Origin: Prochlorococcus sp. AG-347-I15
Lineage (GTDB): Bacteria; Cyanobacteriota; Cyanobacteriia; PCC-6307; Cyanobiaceae
Length of the DNA stretch: 64,000 bases
Direction: 5' to 3'
NCBI GenBank assembly: GCA_003281585.1
Contig: QCBN01000001.1
Location: forward strand, 1 to 64,000
Each line of letters opens with the position of its first letter. Positions within the stretch are counted from its first letter, which is position 1. Of the stretch, positions 55,046 through 63,448 are shown piece after piece. The notes beneath the pieces are model-generated. The model was not told the DNA's origin and made no database searches. It was given only the letters and a program-made list of their open reading frames with translations. The translations under genes and the position numbers were made by a program.

Positions 55046-56518
55046 TTATTTTTGATTTTTTTCTTTCAAATATTCTCTCAATTTACCGTAAGCAATTTTT
55101 CCATTTGCAGATAATGGTAAATTAGAATCCAATTTAAAAATTGATATTCTTAATCCAAAACCTAAAAAGAATTTCTTAATATCTTTCTCAGAAATAATAT
55201 TTTGATCTAATTCTTTATTCTTAGATACGAAAACAATAATTTCTGTATCTCTTATACTATTTTTCGTTCTGTGAGGAATAACTGCAATTTTACCTTCTAG
55301 TGTCTTAAATTTTTTTTCTAATTTTTCCTGGAGTGAACTTGAGCTAAACAATTTACCTTGAAAATTAAATAAGTTGTCTTTTCTTCCTTTATGAAATAAA
55401 TACCCATCTTCGTCAAGGTAACCAATATCGCCAGTCTTAAAGAAACCATCGTCAGTCAATCTTTTATTCCATTCTTCACTATCAATATACCCATCAGACA
55501 GATGCGGGCCTTTTATAAGAATATCTCCTATAAGATTTTTATTTTGGTCCTCATCAAAAAATTCTTGTTTATTTTCTAATTGGTTAGATATTTTATTTAT
55601 TTTTATTTTAGTTCCGTATGAGGCCTTACCTTCAGAATTAGCTTTATTTAAATTACTTGATATTTCATAGAATGTAGCTCGCATGTATTCTGTCATACCA
55701 TAATGAGCAAATATTTTCGTATTTGGAAGTTTTTTAACTATTTCAATTTTTTTATTCGAAGGTAAAAACATAGCTCCTATTTGTACATATTTTAGTTTTT
55801 TTGAAAAATAATCAGAATAAATATTACTTGAAAGAATTCCATAAAGAACAGATGGCATGCAAGAAATTCCACTAAGTCCCTCTAATTCCATAAATTTATC
55901 GATAGTTGAAGGTCTCAGTAATTTTTTACTATTAAAAAATAAAAAAGATGAATTACTTAAAGCACAAGAAATTATTCTACCTAAAGCAAAAGCATGATCT
56001 AATTGGGCATAAATAATTTCCACATCTTTTTCAACCATTTTCATTGTCTTAGCCATGAAATTTGAGCAAGAAATCATAGCTTTGTGACTAATAATAACTG
56101 GCTTTCTTTCTCCTGAACTACCAGAAGTAAATAAAACAATTGATTTAGAAAATTCAGTAAATATTAAGTCATTCTTAATTTCAATAAATTCATATTCTGT
56201 TTCATAAATATTAAAAGTTAAAATAATAGAATAATTAATGGCAATATTCAAAGAGAAAGATTTAGGCAAAAGAATATATCTAAATTTATGTTTATAAATT
56301 ATTTGATCTAATGAAGATTCTTTTGCATCATATTGGAGAATACTTAAACCAGAATTATTTTTAAAACTGTTTTCTAACATCCACAAAATAATTTTCTCAT
56401 GAACATTTACGACTAATATATCTTTATCATAAAAATTATTCATAAATATCTTTTTAAAAGAATTCATATAAACATCTTCTTTATCTTCTTTACTTAAAGA
56501 ATTAAAATTGATTTGCAT
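55046..56518 (-). CDS. AMP-forming acyl/aminoacyl ligase of the ANL superfamily (DltA-like)
   Basis: 490 residues. P-loop 'LFTSGSSGERKPVIISHKAM' at 129-148, A5 region 'AHYGMTEYMRA' (271-281), 'FKTGDIGYLDEDGYLFHKGRKD' (360-381) and the catalytic Lys474 in 'PLSANGKIAYGKL'. It activates a carboxylate as acyl-AMP and loads it on a carrier protein thiol. Placement with the MBOAT, SGNH protein and carrier makes it the DltA counterpart. The substrate cannot be read from sequence; the adjacent sulfolactate genes suggest a sulfonated acid. Confidence 0.9.
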   Translation of the reverse strand: MQINFNSLSKEDKEDVYMNSFKKIFMNNFYDKDILVVNVHEKIILWMLENSFKNNSGLSILQYDAKESSLDQIIYKHKFRYILLPKSFSLNIAINYSIILTFNIYETEYEFIEIKNDLIFTEFSKSIVLFTSGSSGERKPVIISHKAMISCSNFMAKTMKMVEKDVEIIYAQLDHAFALGRIISCALSNSSFLFFNSKKLLRPSTIDKFMELEGLSGISCMPSVLYGILSSNIYSDYFSKKLKYVQIGAMFLPSNKKIEIVKKLPNTKIFAHYGMTEYMRATFYEISSNLNKANSEGKASYGTKIKINKISNQLENKQEFFDEDQNKNLIGDILIKGPHLSDGYIDSEEWNKRLTDDGFFKTGDIGYLDEDGYLFHKGRKDNLFNFQGKLFSSSSLQEKLEKKFKTLEGKIAVIPHRTKNSIRDTEIIVFVSKNKELDQNIISEKDIKKFFLGFGLRISIFKLDSNLPLSANGKIAYGKLREYLKEKNQK

Positions 56519-56608
56519 TGGTATTAGTTTAATTTCTTACTTAATTGTTAAACTTACCATTTACTTGGTATATTATTTAGATTAATTGATAATACAACTT
56601 ATATTTTT

Positions 56609-58090
56609 ATGAGTGAAAATATATTAGGACTAGGGACTAGACTATCAGAAAGACACACAGAACTATTATCTTCAACTGTTTATAAAGATGAAATTGATTT
56701 GTTTGGAGATTATGAATATCTATTCTCAATAGGAGATCTTGCACATTTACTTTGTCTAGAAAAATCAAAAGTTTATGAAAAAAATAAACTTATTTATATA
56801 GTAAAATACCTCAACAAAGAAATAAATGATAGACCAAATTTTTCATCTTCATATTCTGGAAATAACGGCGATTTCTTTAGTAACAGATTAAAAAGGTTGA
56901 GAAACAATAATGAGTTAGGAATTGATGCTGAGTTGATAAATTGTGGTCGTCCAAGAAGAGAATCCACTAATATTGCTTTTACATTATTGCTTAAAGAAAA
57001 ATTATTAATACTATCGGAAGAAATTAACCTATTAGCAGAAGTAATAGCAGAAAAATCTATCCAATCCAACAAAATACTATTTACTGACTTTACATATTGG
57101 CACAGCACACAGCCATCTTCATTTGGACATTTTCTAAGTAGTTATTTGGGTGGCTTGGATAGACAAATGAAATTATTGTTATCAATATATGAAATATTCG
57201 ATATGTCACCAGCTGGAGCAGGAAGTTCCAATGGAACCATGTTGGGTTTAGATAGAGAATACCACTCAAGATTATTAGGCTTTAATGATTTAATTAACAA
57301 TACTAAAGATGCTACTTGGGCAATTGATAGTTTTTGTTCTATTTCTAATTGGATAAATTTGTTTTCAGGAATGCTTTGCAAAATGACTGAAGACTTTTTG
57401 ACTTTATGCAACGATGGATTTAAGGTCATTCAGTGTGCAGATAAGCACTCTAGAATAAGTGTGATAATGCCTCATAAAAAAAATCCTTATCAATTATCTA
57501 TTTGTAGAGGGAAATTTTTAGAGATTTCTGCAAAATCTCATCTTTATTTATCAGCATTAGCAAAAAGTAGCGGTTATCCTGATTCAAGACATATTTTCTA
57601 TAAAGATTTGCCCAGAGATATTGAAGAACTTAAAAATAATATAGTTATGCTTAGAGATGTAATATCATTATTTAAAATTAATGAAAAAGAGTCGAATAAA
57701 CTAGCCTATAATAAAAATATTTACTCAGCTGATATTGCTCAAGAATTACTTCTTAAGTATAAAATCACAGATAGAGAAGCACATAAAATTTTGAGTGATG
57801 CCATTACATACTCAGAATCACAAAGTAAAGAACTAAATATAAATTGTCTAAATTCTATTTTAAAAACACGAGATCTACCTTTATTAGAAAATGAAGACTT
57901 CGCTAAATTGACTGATCCGAATTATATTTTGTCCAGAAGGAGTGAAATTGGATCGGCGAATCCTGAAATTTTATTAAAGAATGTAAGAGACAAAAATGTT
58001 TCTATCGGTTCATCTTTAAACAAAATTTTAAAAAAAAGGATAAATTTATCTTATCTAAATTCTGAGGTGAAGAATTTTTTATTAAATTAA
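56609..58090 (+). CDS. Aspartase/fumarase superfamily lyase, argininosuccinate-lyase-like, altered substrate site
   Basis: 493 residues. 'FTYWHSTQPSSFGHFLSSYL' (His165) matches the THxQxAQP block and 'SRISVIMPHKKNPYQLSICR' (Ser284, MPHKKNP 287-293) the SSxMPxKxNP loop. 'MSPAGAGSSNGTMLGLDRE' also fits argininosuccinate lyase. The 'GRSRNDQ' block, which holds fumarate and the arginine side, is replaced by 'CGRPRRESTN', so it is not ArgH. In the coenzyme M path of Xanthobacter autotrophicus, superfamily members beside a ComA homologue remove phosphate from phosphosulfolactate to give sulfoacrylate. The next gene, four bases on, is ComA, so the same step is likely here. Confidence 0.85.
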   Translation: MSENILGLGTRLSERHTELLSSTVYKDEIDLFGDYEYLFSIGDLAHLLCLEKSKVYEKNKLIYIVKYLNKEINDRPNFSSSYSGNNGDFFSNRLKRLRNNNELGIDAELINCGRPRRESTNIAFTLLLKEKLLILSEEINLLAEVIAEKSIQSNKILFTDFTYWHSTQPSSFGHFLSSYLGGLDRQMKLLLSIYEIFDMSPAGAGSSNGTMLGLDREYHSRLLGFNDLINNTKDATWAIDSFCSISNWINLFSGMLCKMTEDFLTLCNDGFKVIQCADKHSRISVIMPHKKNPYQLSICRGKFLEISAKSHLYLSALAKSSGYPDSRHIFYKDLPRDIEELKNNIVMLRDVISLFKINEKESNKLAYNKNIYSADIAQELLLKYKITDREAHKILSDAITYSESQSKELNINCLNSILKTRDLPLLENEDFAKLTDPNYILSRRSEIGSANPEILLKNVRDKNVSIGSSLNKILKKRINLSYLNSEVKNFLLN

Positions 58091-58094
58091 GCTT

Positions 58095-58889
58095 ATGACC
58101 AATCCAAATACAACACAATTAAGAGGTCAAAAAAGAATAACGAGCATTTTAGACAAAGTTATTCCCATTAAAATTTTAGAATCATATTTAGAATCTGTAG
58201 GAAGTTTTATTCAAGTTGCAAAAATTGGATGGGGACTGTCTTTAATTGATAAAAGTCTGCAAGAAAGAATAGAGCTTTATAATTCTTATGGTGTAAAAGT
58301 TTGTTCAGGGGGAACGTTATTCGAATTTTTCTATAAAAATAAAGAATTAGATAAGTTTTATGACTTTATAAAAAATAATAATTTTCAAGTATGTGAAATA
58401 AGTGATGGAACAATTGATATACCTCAGGAAACCAAGTTACTACACATATCAAGAGCATCCAAAGAAATAGAATGTTTATCTGAAGTTGGGAGTAAAGATT
58501 CTAAAACAATAATGTCTCCAAGAAAATGGTGCCTACAGATTCAAGAAGAATTAGATGCTGGAGCTTCTCATGTAATTCTAGAGGGAAGAGAGACTGGAAA
58601 TGCTGGGATCTATAGGAATTCTGGTGAAATTAGACAAGGTTTAATTGATGAAATAATTGAATATGGTATTAGCTGTGATAGTTTAATATTTGAAGCCAGT
58701 TTAAAAAAACATCAGGTTACTTTTATTGATAAATTTGGTCCAAATATTAATTTTGGAAATATTGATATTAAGGAAGTTATGTCACTAGAAAGTTTGAGGA
58801 TGGGTTGTCGTTCTGACACATTAAATATCGTTAATGATCCTGATAATTTTGAGCGAATTTGGAAGCAGCATCAAAAGAAGTCAAGATAG
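58095..58889 (+). CDS. comA: Phosphosulfolactate synthase (ComA)
   Basis: 264 residues. 'VAKIGWGLSLIDKSLQERIE', 'KVCSGGTLFEFFYKNKELDK', 'VCEISDGTIDIP', 'SEVGSKDS', 'DAGASHVILEGRETGNAGIY' and 'SLESLRMGCRSDTL' match archaeal and bacterial ComA along the whole length. It adds sulfite to phosphoenolpyruvate giving (2R)-phospho-3-sulfolactate, an enolase-like reaction in a TIM barrel. This is the first step of coenzyme M or sulfolactate synthesis and is not expected in a cyanobacterium. It is in one operon with the lyase and overlaps the flavoprotein gene tail to tail by 59 bases. Confidence 0.93.
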   Translation: MTNPNTTQLRGQKRITSILDKVIPIKILESYLESVGSFIQVAKIGWGLSLIDKSLQERIELYNSYGVKVCSGGTLFEFFYKNKELDKFYDFIKNNNFQVCEISDGTIDIPQETKLLHISRASKEIECLSEVGSKDSKTIMSPRKWCLQIQEELDAGASHVILEGRETGNAGIYRNSGEIRQGLIDEIIEYGISCDSLIFEASLKKHQVTFIDKFGPNINFGNIDIKEVMSLESLRMGCRSDTLNIVNDPDNFERIWKQHQKKSR

Positions 58890-59949
58890 ATTGAGTAATT
58901 CCCATTCCAGCAGGTCTATCAAGTTTAAAACCATTAGTTTTACATTCCCCTACTCTTAAAATTTTATTGTTCAGTATTTCTTGTTGCGTTGATAACAAAT
59001 AATGTGCCACTGGAAAAATTTCGAGAACTAGTCCAAATGATTCTTTATTTATTAAATAAGCTTTATATCTTTTTTTTATAAAATCAATATTGTTCTGAGA
59101 AGGTATAAGGTATATTTTTTCTTTTTTATTTTTCATCCAACTCACACAATCTTTCCTTGAATTGAAATTATTTAAGGATATTTTTTCGTTATTAGTTCCA
59201 TAAACTAAATAGCCATTTTTTGCTAATATCTCGGGTAAACACTTTATTGGACCAGAATTCTTACCCTTTATTAACCCAAATGGGTGAAATTGAACATTAC
59301 GTCTTTTAGTATCACCAAATAATATTTGATGCATTTCATAGCTTTTATATTGCATGTTAGAAGAATATTCATATTTTTCACTTCCTATATCTCCACCTAT
59401 TGCCAAGATGGCATATTTATTATTAATTCTGAATTTTTGTCCCCTAACATTTGTCGCAAAAAGTGATTTATTAATTTCTTTTCCTGAGATTTGTTCATCT
59501 TCAAAATTTACTAACATATTTTCATAAACTGATATCAATTCTTGTTTCTTGACTTCTTTTATTAGATGCTTTAAGAGTTCAACACCAATATTCTTTTGAT
59601 GCAAAGAATACATAGGTAGTCCATGAAGTTTGTCAATATGTTTATTTGATACTTTCATACTTGAGAGGTCAATATCCATCAAGCTTAGAGCTTCAGGTAA
59701 ATGATCAAATAAAGTAATAAGCCATTCTTCAAAATAAATTTTGAAATTATTTTCAAGTTCACTGGTAAAAATAACTTTTCCTTTGTATCCTTTGCCAGCT
59801 CTAAATCCACTTTGCGCCATTATAGAAGAACTTTTCCCCAAGTTCGATTCAGTATAGAGATCGACTTTGATATTAAATAACTTACTTAAGAATATCGAAC
59901 TGCATAATCCCGCAATACCTGAACCAATTACGGCTATTGAAGAATTCAT
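58831..59949 (-). CDS. FAD flavoprotein of the fumarate reductase / L-aspartate oxidase family
   Basis: 372 residues from ATG 59949 (a TTG lies two codons before). In numbering from that TTG: FAD loop 'IAVIGSGIAGLCSSIFLSKL' (7-26), 'GKSSSIMAQSGFRAG' like NadB 'STYYAQGG' with no covalent-FAD His, 'NVQFHPFGL' (220-228), 'FPVAHYLLS' (314-322) and 'GFKLDRPAGMG' (342-352). These are FrdA/NadB landmarks with the substrate His and Arg. The 'RGEG' block, with the proton-donor Arg, appears as 'AKNG' (245-248). Expected substrate is a fumarate- or succinate-like dicarboxylate analogue; I infer sulfoacrylate/sulfopropionate. Direction of the reaction is open. Confidence 0.82.
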   Translation of the reverse strand: MNSSIAVIGSGIAGLCSSIFLSKLFNIKVDLYTESNLGKSSSIMAQSGFRAGKGYKGKVIFTSELENNFKIYFEEWLITLFDHLPEALSLMDIDLSSMKVSNKHIDKLHGLPMYSLHQKNIGVELLKHLIKEVKKQELISVYENMLVNFEDEQISGKEINKSLFATNVRGQKFRINNKYAILAIGGDIGSEKYEYSSNMQYKSYEMHQILFGDTKRRNVQFHPFGLIKGKNSGPIKCLPEILAKNGYLVYGTNNEKISLNNFNSRKDCVSWMKNKKEKIYLIPSQNNIDFIKKRYKAYLINKESFGLVLEIFPVAHYLLSTQQEILNNKILRVGECKTNGFKLDRPAGMGITQSILTSFDAASKFAQNYQDH

Positions 59950-60019
59950 AACCAAATGTATTTTTACTTTAATAAGTAAAGTTTTTATATTAGCATAGTT
60001 GAATTAATTTAATTTGAAA

Positions 60020-60262
60020 ATGAATGCTACTGAATCAGTTTCTCTAATCAAAAAAGCTCTTATTTCAGCTGAAGTTGATATTGAGGATTATTCCTTAAAT
60101 GAAGATACTGATTTAATTGAAGAGGGTATTTTAGATTCTTTAGATGCAATGACTTTTCTTTTCCATCTAGAAAAGGAGGTGAATGAAAAAATAAGTGAGA
60201 TTGATGATGAATTCGACGATTTCACAATTTCAACTTTGATTCAAATCCTTTCCAATTATTAA
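60020..60262 (+). CDS. Acyl carrier protein (DltC-like)
   Basis: 80 residues from ATG 60020; TTG 60014 would add two. 'DLIEEGILDSLDAMTFLFHL' carries the DSL motif, with the Ser (residue 40) that receives phosphopantetheine. The protein is acidic and helical, as carriers are. It is alone on its strand at the right end of the cluster and divergent from the flavoprotein gene. It is the natural substrate of the PPTase and ligase and the acyl donor for the MBOAT. It is clearly different from the fatty-acid AcpP ('DSLDTV' type). Confidence 0.9.
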   Translation: MNATESVSLIKKALISAEVDIEDYSLNEDTDLIEEGILDSLDAMTFLFHLEKEVNEKISEIDDEFDDFTISTLIQILSNY

Positions 60263-60478
60263 AATTTTTTTCTTATTACTTTTAGATATCTTTTTTAGAT
60301 TTTGTTTAACTATGTCAAAATCATGTGATAGTGTTTAATTTTAATTTTCTTCTAAATATTGATTCAAACGCAAAGCCATAAACATAAACGTCCAATTTGA
60401 AAAAGTTACTTCTGAGATGGGGAATATATTTGTTCCAATCATCAAACAATTATCTATACAGTTAATTTGGGATTTTTA
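60263..60478. other. Gap between the carrier gene and repeat B copy 2
   Basis: AT-rich, no supported gene. No obvious terminator for the carrier gene beyond a run of T after the stop. Confidence 0.4.
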
Positions 60479-60688
60479 TTTATATAAACTCTATCGCCAA
60501 TTTTCATCATGGGGATAAATGCACGAGACTTAGGGCCAGCATAAACAATTTAATTATTTGCCAATAGGGTGAATTCCAAGTTGCTGAAGAAAATTTTCTA
60601 GATGTTTTATGATTAATATCTATTTTTCTTAGTTTATTATCAAACCAATTTTTATCACTAACAAATACTCTTGAATCTAAATGACTTT
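60479..60688. repeat. Direct repeat B, copy 2
   Basis: Matches 51018-51227. On the minus strand it reads 'KSHLDSRVFVSDKNWFDNKL' and 'RKIDINHKTSRKFSSATWNS', then after a frameshift 'AGPKSRAFIPMMKIGDRVYI'. This is the better preserved copy of a dead gene end. The protein family is not recognised. Confidence 0.85.
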
Positions 60689-60722
60689 TTATTATTCATC
60701 CAAGATTATTCATTTTCATTTT

Positions 60723-61025
60723 TTAAAATTGATTTTCTAAAAGATGATTTTCAATATCAAATATTAGGCCTCTAGCTTTATCAACAAATTCCTCATCAGA
60801 TAATTTCCTCTTAGCTCCAGTTGTTAATCGAAATTCAGGTATAAAAATTTTAGAAAACTTTTTATTTATTTTTAAATTTTCTATTTGATTTTTAAATTAT
60901 CAATTTTATTTTTTAAAGCAGAAAATTTTTAAGTAAGCTTTGTTCTTTTACTTTTTAAATCACATTTATTTTTTGAAAGTAAAACTTCTTGATTTTTGAA
61001 ATTATCCTTATTTTTTACCAAGATT
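60723..61025 (-). pseudogene. Remnant of a coiled-coil protein gene
   Basis: On the minus strand the last frame reads 'NQIENLKINKKFSKIFIPEF' then 'RLTTGAKRKLSDEEFVDKAR' and ends 'HLLENQF' with TAA at 60725-60723. Upstream, after a frameshift and an in-frame stop, the heptad pattern goes on ('SALKNKIDNLK', 'LLSKNKCDLKSKRTKL'). It looks like the end of a coiled-coil gene broken by at least one frameshift and one stop. Family unknown. Confidence 0.55.
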
Positions 61026-61153
61026 AATTTACCAATAAGTAGTAGTTCACAATAATATATTTTTTTACCAAAAAAAACTTTAAGGAAATTTTTAACTTTT
61101 TTTTTAAAAAGTAAATTGTGAAATTTATTACTAATATTTGATAATAGTTAGAA

Positions 61154-61226
61154 TGGAGCCAAGCGGACTCGAACCGCTGGCCCCCTGCATGCCATGCAGG
61201 TGCTCTACCAGCTGAGCTATGGCCCC
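61154..61226 (-). tRNA. tRNA-Ala (anticodon GGC)
   Basis: The reverse strand begins GGGGCCA (61226-61220) and ends TGGCTCC plus A. D-arm AGCTCAGCTGGTAGAGC, anticodon loop ATGGCAT (GGC), T-loop GGTTCGAGTCC. 73 bases, CCA not encoded. It marks the right edge of the polysaccharide island. Confidence 0.97.
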
Positions 61227-61448
61227 AAATCTCGAAACGTCAGTGATATCAATCTATCTTAAGATTTCTTTCGTAACGTCCGTAATTCCTATAGTACTTT
61301 ATAGCGTTTGATTATTGAAATCTGCACCTTAAAATGCACCTAGAGATTTACAAGCTGTAGCATGCTTGACAGTGTACCTTCTTCTAAATGAGACTAGCAA
61401 ATTAGAACATCAATTAAATTATGTTATACTTTTCAAAATTTTGACAAG

Positions 61449-62202
61449 ATGACTAATTTAACTTTTTATTTTGGTGGAAGCTCTAATGCACCAGAAAAAA
61501 AAGTTGCTGACACATGGAAAACTTCTTTTCTAAAAGCTATTAATAAAAAGGGTAATAATAAAAAAAGCTATAAGGCAGGGGGGACATTTTTTAACAAAAA
61601 ATATGACGTTCACTACAAAGGGAAAAACTTTAAATACCAAGAAACTGGCCATTTGAACTCAGGTCTTGTTAAAACAATGAAAATCTTTGAGGACGGCAAA
61701 TTAAAAGAAAAATGGGTAAACGTTAATTATCATGTTGATCATTACCTGGATGTGATGGAAGGTCATGGCAACAACATACCAAAATTATTGAAATTATTTA
61801 ATAACTACATGGGGACATATTTTTTTGGAAAGAACGATTTAATGAGCGGAAAAAAGGTAATGATAATTTATAGGGATATGGAGGAAATGATAAAATTTCT
61901 GGCGGTTCTGGAAATGATATTTTGAATGGAGGTAAAGGTAATGATTTATAAGTTGTAGGCAAAGGAAACGATACATTAATTGGAGGTAAAGGAAAAGATA
62001 TTTTTAAATTATCTACCGGTAAAGGGTATGATCTAATCCATGATTTTAAAAATAAAGAGGATAAGATTTTTACTGGATCAATGAAGAAATTAAAACTTAA
62101 AAACAAAGGCATGATGTCTACATATATAAAGGAAAAGATTTAATGGCAAAGGTAAAAGGAGCTAAAGGAGACCTATCTAAAAAAAGTGGATATTTAGTTT
62201 AA
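61449..62202 (+). pseudogene. RTX (haemolysin-type Ca2+-binding) repeat protein, inactivated
   Basis: The N-terminal part (61449 to about 61850) is open and encodes a non-repeat domain beginning 'MTNLTFYFGGSSNAPEKKVA'. A frameshift follows at an A-run near 61850-61856. In the shifted frame the RTX nonapeptides are plain: 'GYGGNDKISGGSGNDILNGG' and 'VVGKGNDTLIGGKGKDIFKL'. Two stops (TAG after 'GNDNL' and TAA after 'KGNDL') sit where Tyr is expected. A further shift occurs near 62110. As a live gene it would be a secreted Ca2+-binding protein of about 250 residues. Confidence 0.82.
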
Positions 62203-62418
62203 TAATCAAAAACAAGCGCTTACAAATCTGAGAAAATAATGCTTAATTTGTCATATTAAATCTCTCCACATGCTATACCCCGGAATTATTTAGTTATGGC
62301 TTTTATAAAGCCATGATAATCCGCAGCACATTAGCAAAGTTTATTAACTTCTGAATCTAAATTTGCATTACCAGCATAATTAAATCCTGAGCAGCTCGTA
62401 GTGGCCTTAGTAAGAGTT
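62203..62418. other. Gap with a short hairpin
   Basis: No gene seen. A hairpin ATGGCTTT / AAAGCCAT (62296-62303 and 62307-62314) is present but has no T-run, so I do not call it a terminator. Confidence 0.4.
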
Positions 62419-62670
62419 TCATTTAATCTTTTTTATCATGAAGCTTTTACCCAACCATATCCAATAAGTGAACGTCAAAATAGGTAGAATCAAAAATACA
62501 ATTTCTATAACTAGTATTGGAAATGAGTTTTGATTAAAAAGCCCAAATTCATCTATTTTTTCCCAAATTATTTCAATTATTAAACTTGTGAACTCTTCCC
62601 AAATAGCTATAAAGGCCACATTAATTGCAACTCGAGAAATTTTATTCTTTGGAATTAATAAGATTTTCAT
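62419..62670 (-). CDS. Small membrane hypothetical protein
   Basis: 83 residues with two hydrophobic segments (about 15-36 and 50-74) and basic ends ('KSFMIKKIK'). Its ATG (62670-62668) directly follows the stop of the upstream gene with no gap, so the two are probably one unit. No family recognised. Confidence 0.55.
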   Translation of the reverse strand: MKILLIPKNKISRVAINVAFIAIWEEFTSLIIEIIWEKIDEFGLFNQNSFPILVIEIVFLILPILTFTYWIWLGKSFMIKKIK

Positions 62671-62934
62671 TTACGTAACAAGGTCGATAGAATACACAGT
62701 ATCTTCACAATTATTTTTTTTATCCCATTCCTTTGCGAAAGGAGATTCCATCTCTGCACCTAATTTTTCTAAGTCAGTGCAGTTAATCAATAAATGAGAT
62801 TTGTGTTCATTAACTTTTACAAACTCATAATCAGTTACAAACTCCTTGCACTTTTCTTCAAGAAATAATGTAGTTACATCATTTTTAAATTCTTCAAATG
62901 TGCAGCTAAAAGTTGAGATGATGAGAGTGTTCAT
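62671..62934 (-). CDS. DUF3764-like small protein
   Basis: 87 residues. 'FSCTFEEFKNDVTTLFLEEK' at the start and 'LINCTDLEKLGAEMESPFAKEW' later, with a final 'EDTVYSIDL', fit the dimeric alpha+beta-barrel-like DUF3764 proteins that are frequent in Prochlorococcus. Function unknown. Coupled to the membrane gene after it. Confidence 0.58.
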   Translation of the reverse strand: MNTLIISTFSCTFEEFKNDVTTLFLEEKCKEFVTDYEFVKVNEHKSHLLINCTDLEKLGAEMESPFAKEWDKKNNCEDTVYSIDLVT

Positions 62935-63448
62935 TAAAAAAGGAGCTAATTGACCCTTATTTTAGGTCAAATATAAATTAATAACTGCATAGATTATTTG
63001 CCCAAAATCAAAGATATTATTCTAAAGCATAGTTAGTTTTTGAACATCGGCTCTAATTTTAATTTAGACTTCCAAACCAATTAATTTCAACGGAAAACCC
63101 AAAATTTACCATAATTTAAGTCTTACATAATTGTTAATGCAGCTTAATATAGTGTACCCACTATAGATTTTTGGGTAACTGTTTTCTTACTCCAAAATGT
63201 GTTTAGGGTTAGAAATTTATTCTTAAATTTCTAAAATTTTTAAATTTTTAAAAATTATAAAAAAGGTTTTTAGCAATAATTTTTTCTATTAAATTTAAAT
63301 TTATATCTATAGATTTAATGTCTAGAAATAGATTTTTTGTATGAAGTTAACTTTATAAGAATAAAAAACTAAATAAGTAATTTAACAAATGAAAAAATAT
63401 TGCTGGATTATACTAATTCAAAACAAGTTAAGTTTTTCAAAAAGGAAA
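62935..63448. other. 514-base gap without a gene
   Basis: Very AT-rich, many T- and A-runs, several imperfect AT hairpins near 63205-63260. I see no coding frame with protein-like content. It separates the small-gene pair from the barrel gene. Confidence 0.45.

Noticed and set aside
56609..58889. Full coenzyme M biosynthesis
   Set aside because: Only ComA and one superfamily lyase are present; no sulfolactate dehydrogenase, sulfopyruvate decarboxylase or further Xcb-type genes were seen.
50332..60262. Siderophore or non-ribosomal peptide cluster, suggested by PPTase, ligase and carrier
   Set aside because: No condensation or thioesterase domain and no modular synthetase; MBOAT and DltD-like genes in the same operon point to surface acylation.
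62296..62314. Hairpin ATGGCTTT/AAAGCCAT as terminator
   Set aside because: No T-run on either side.
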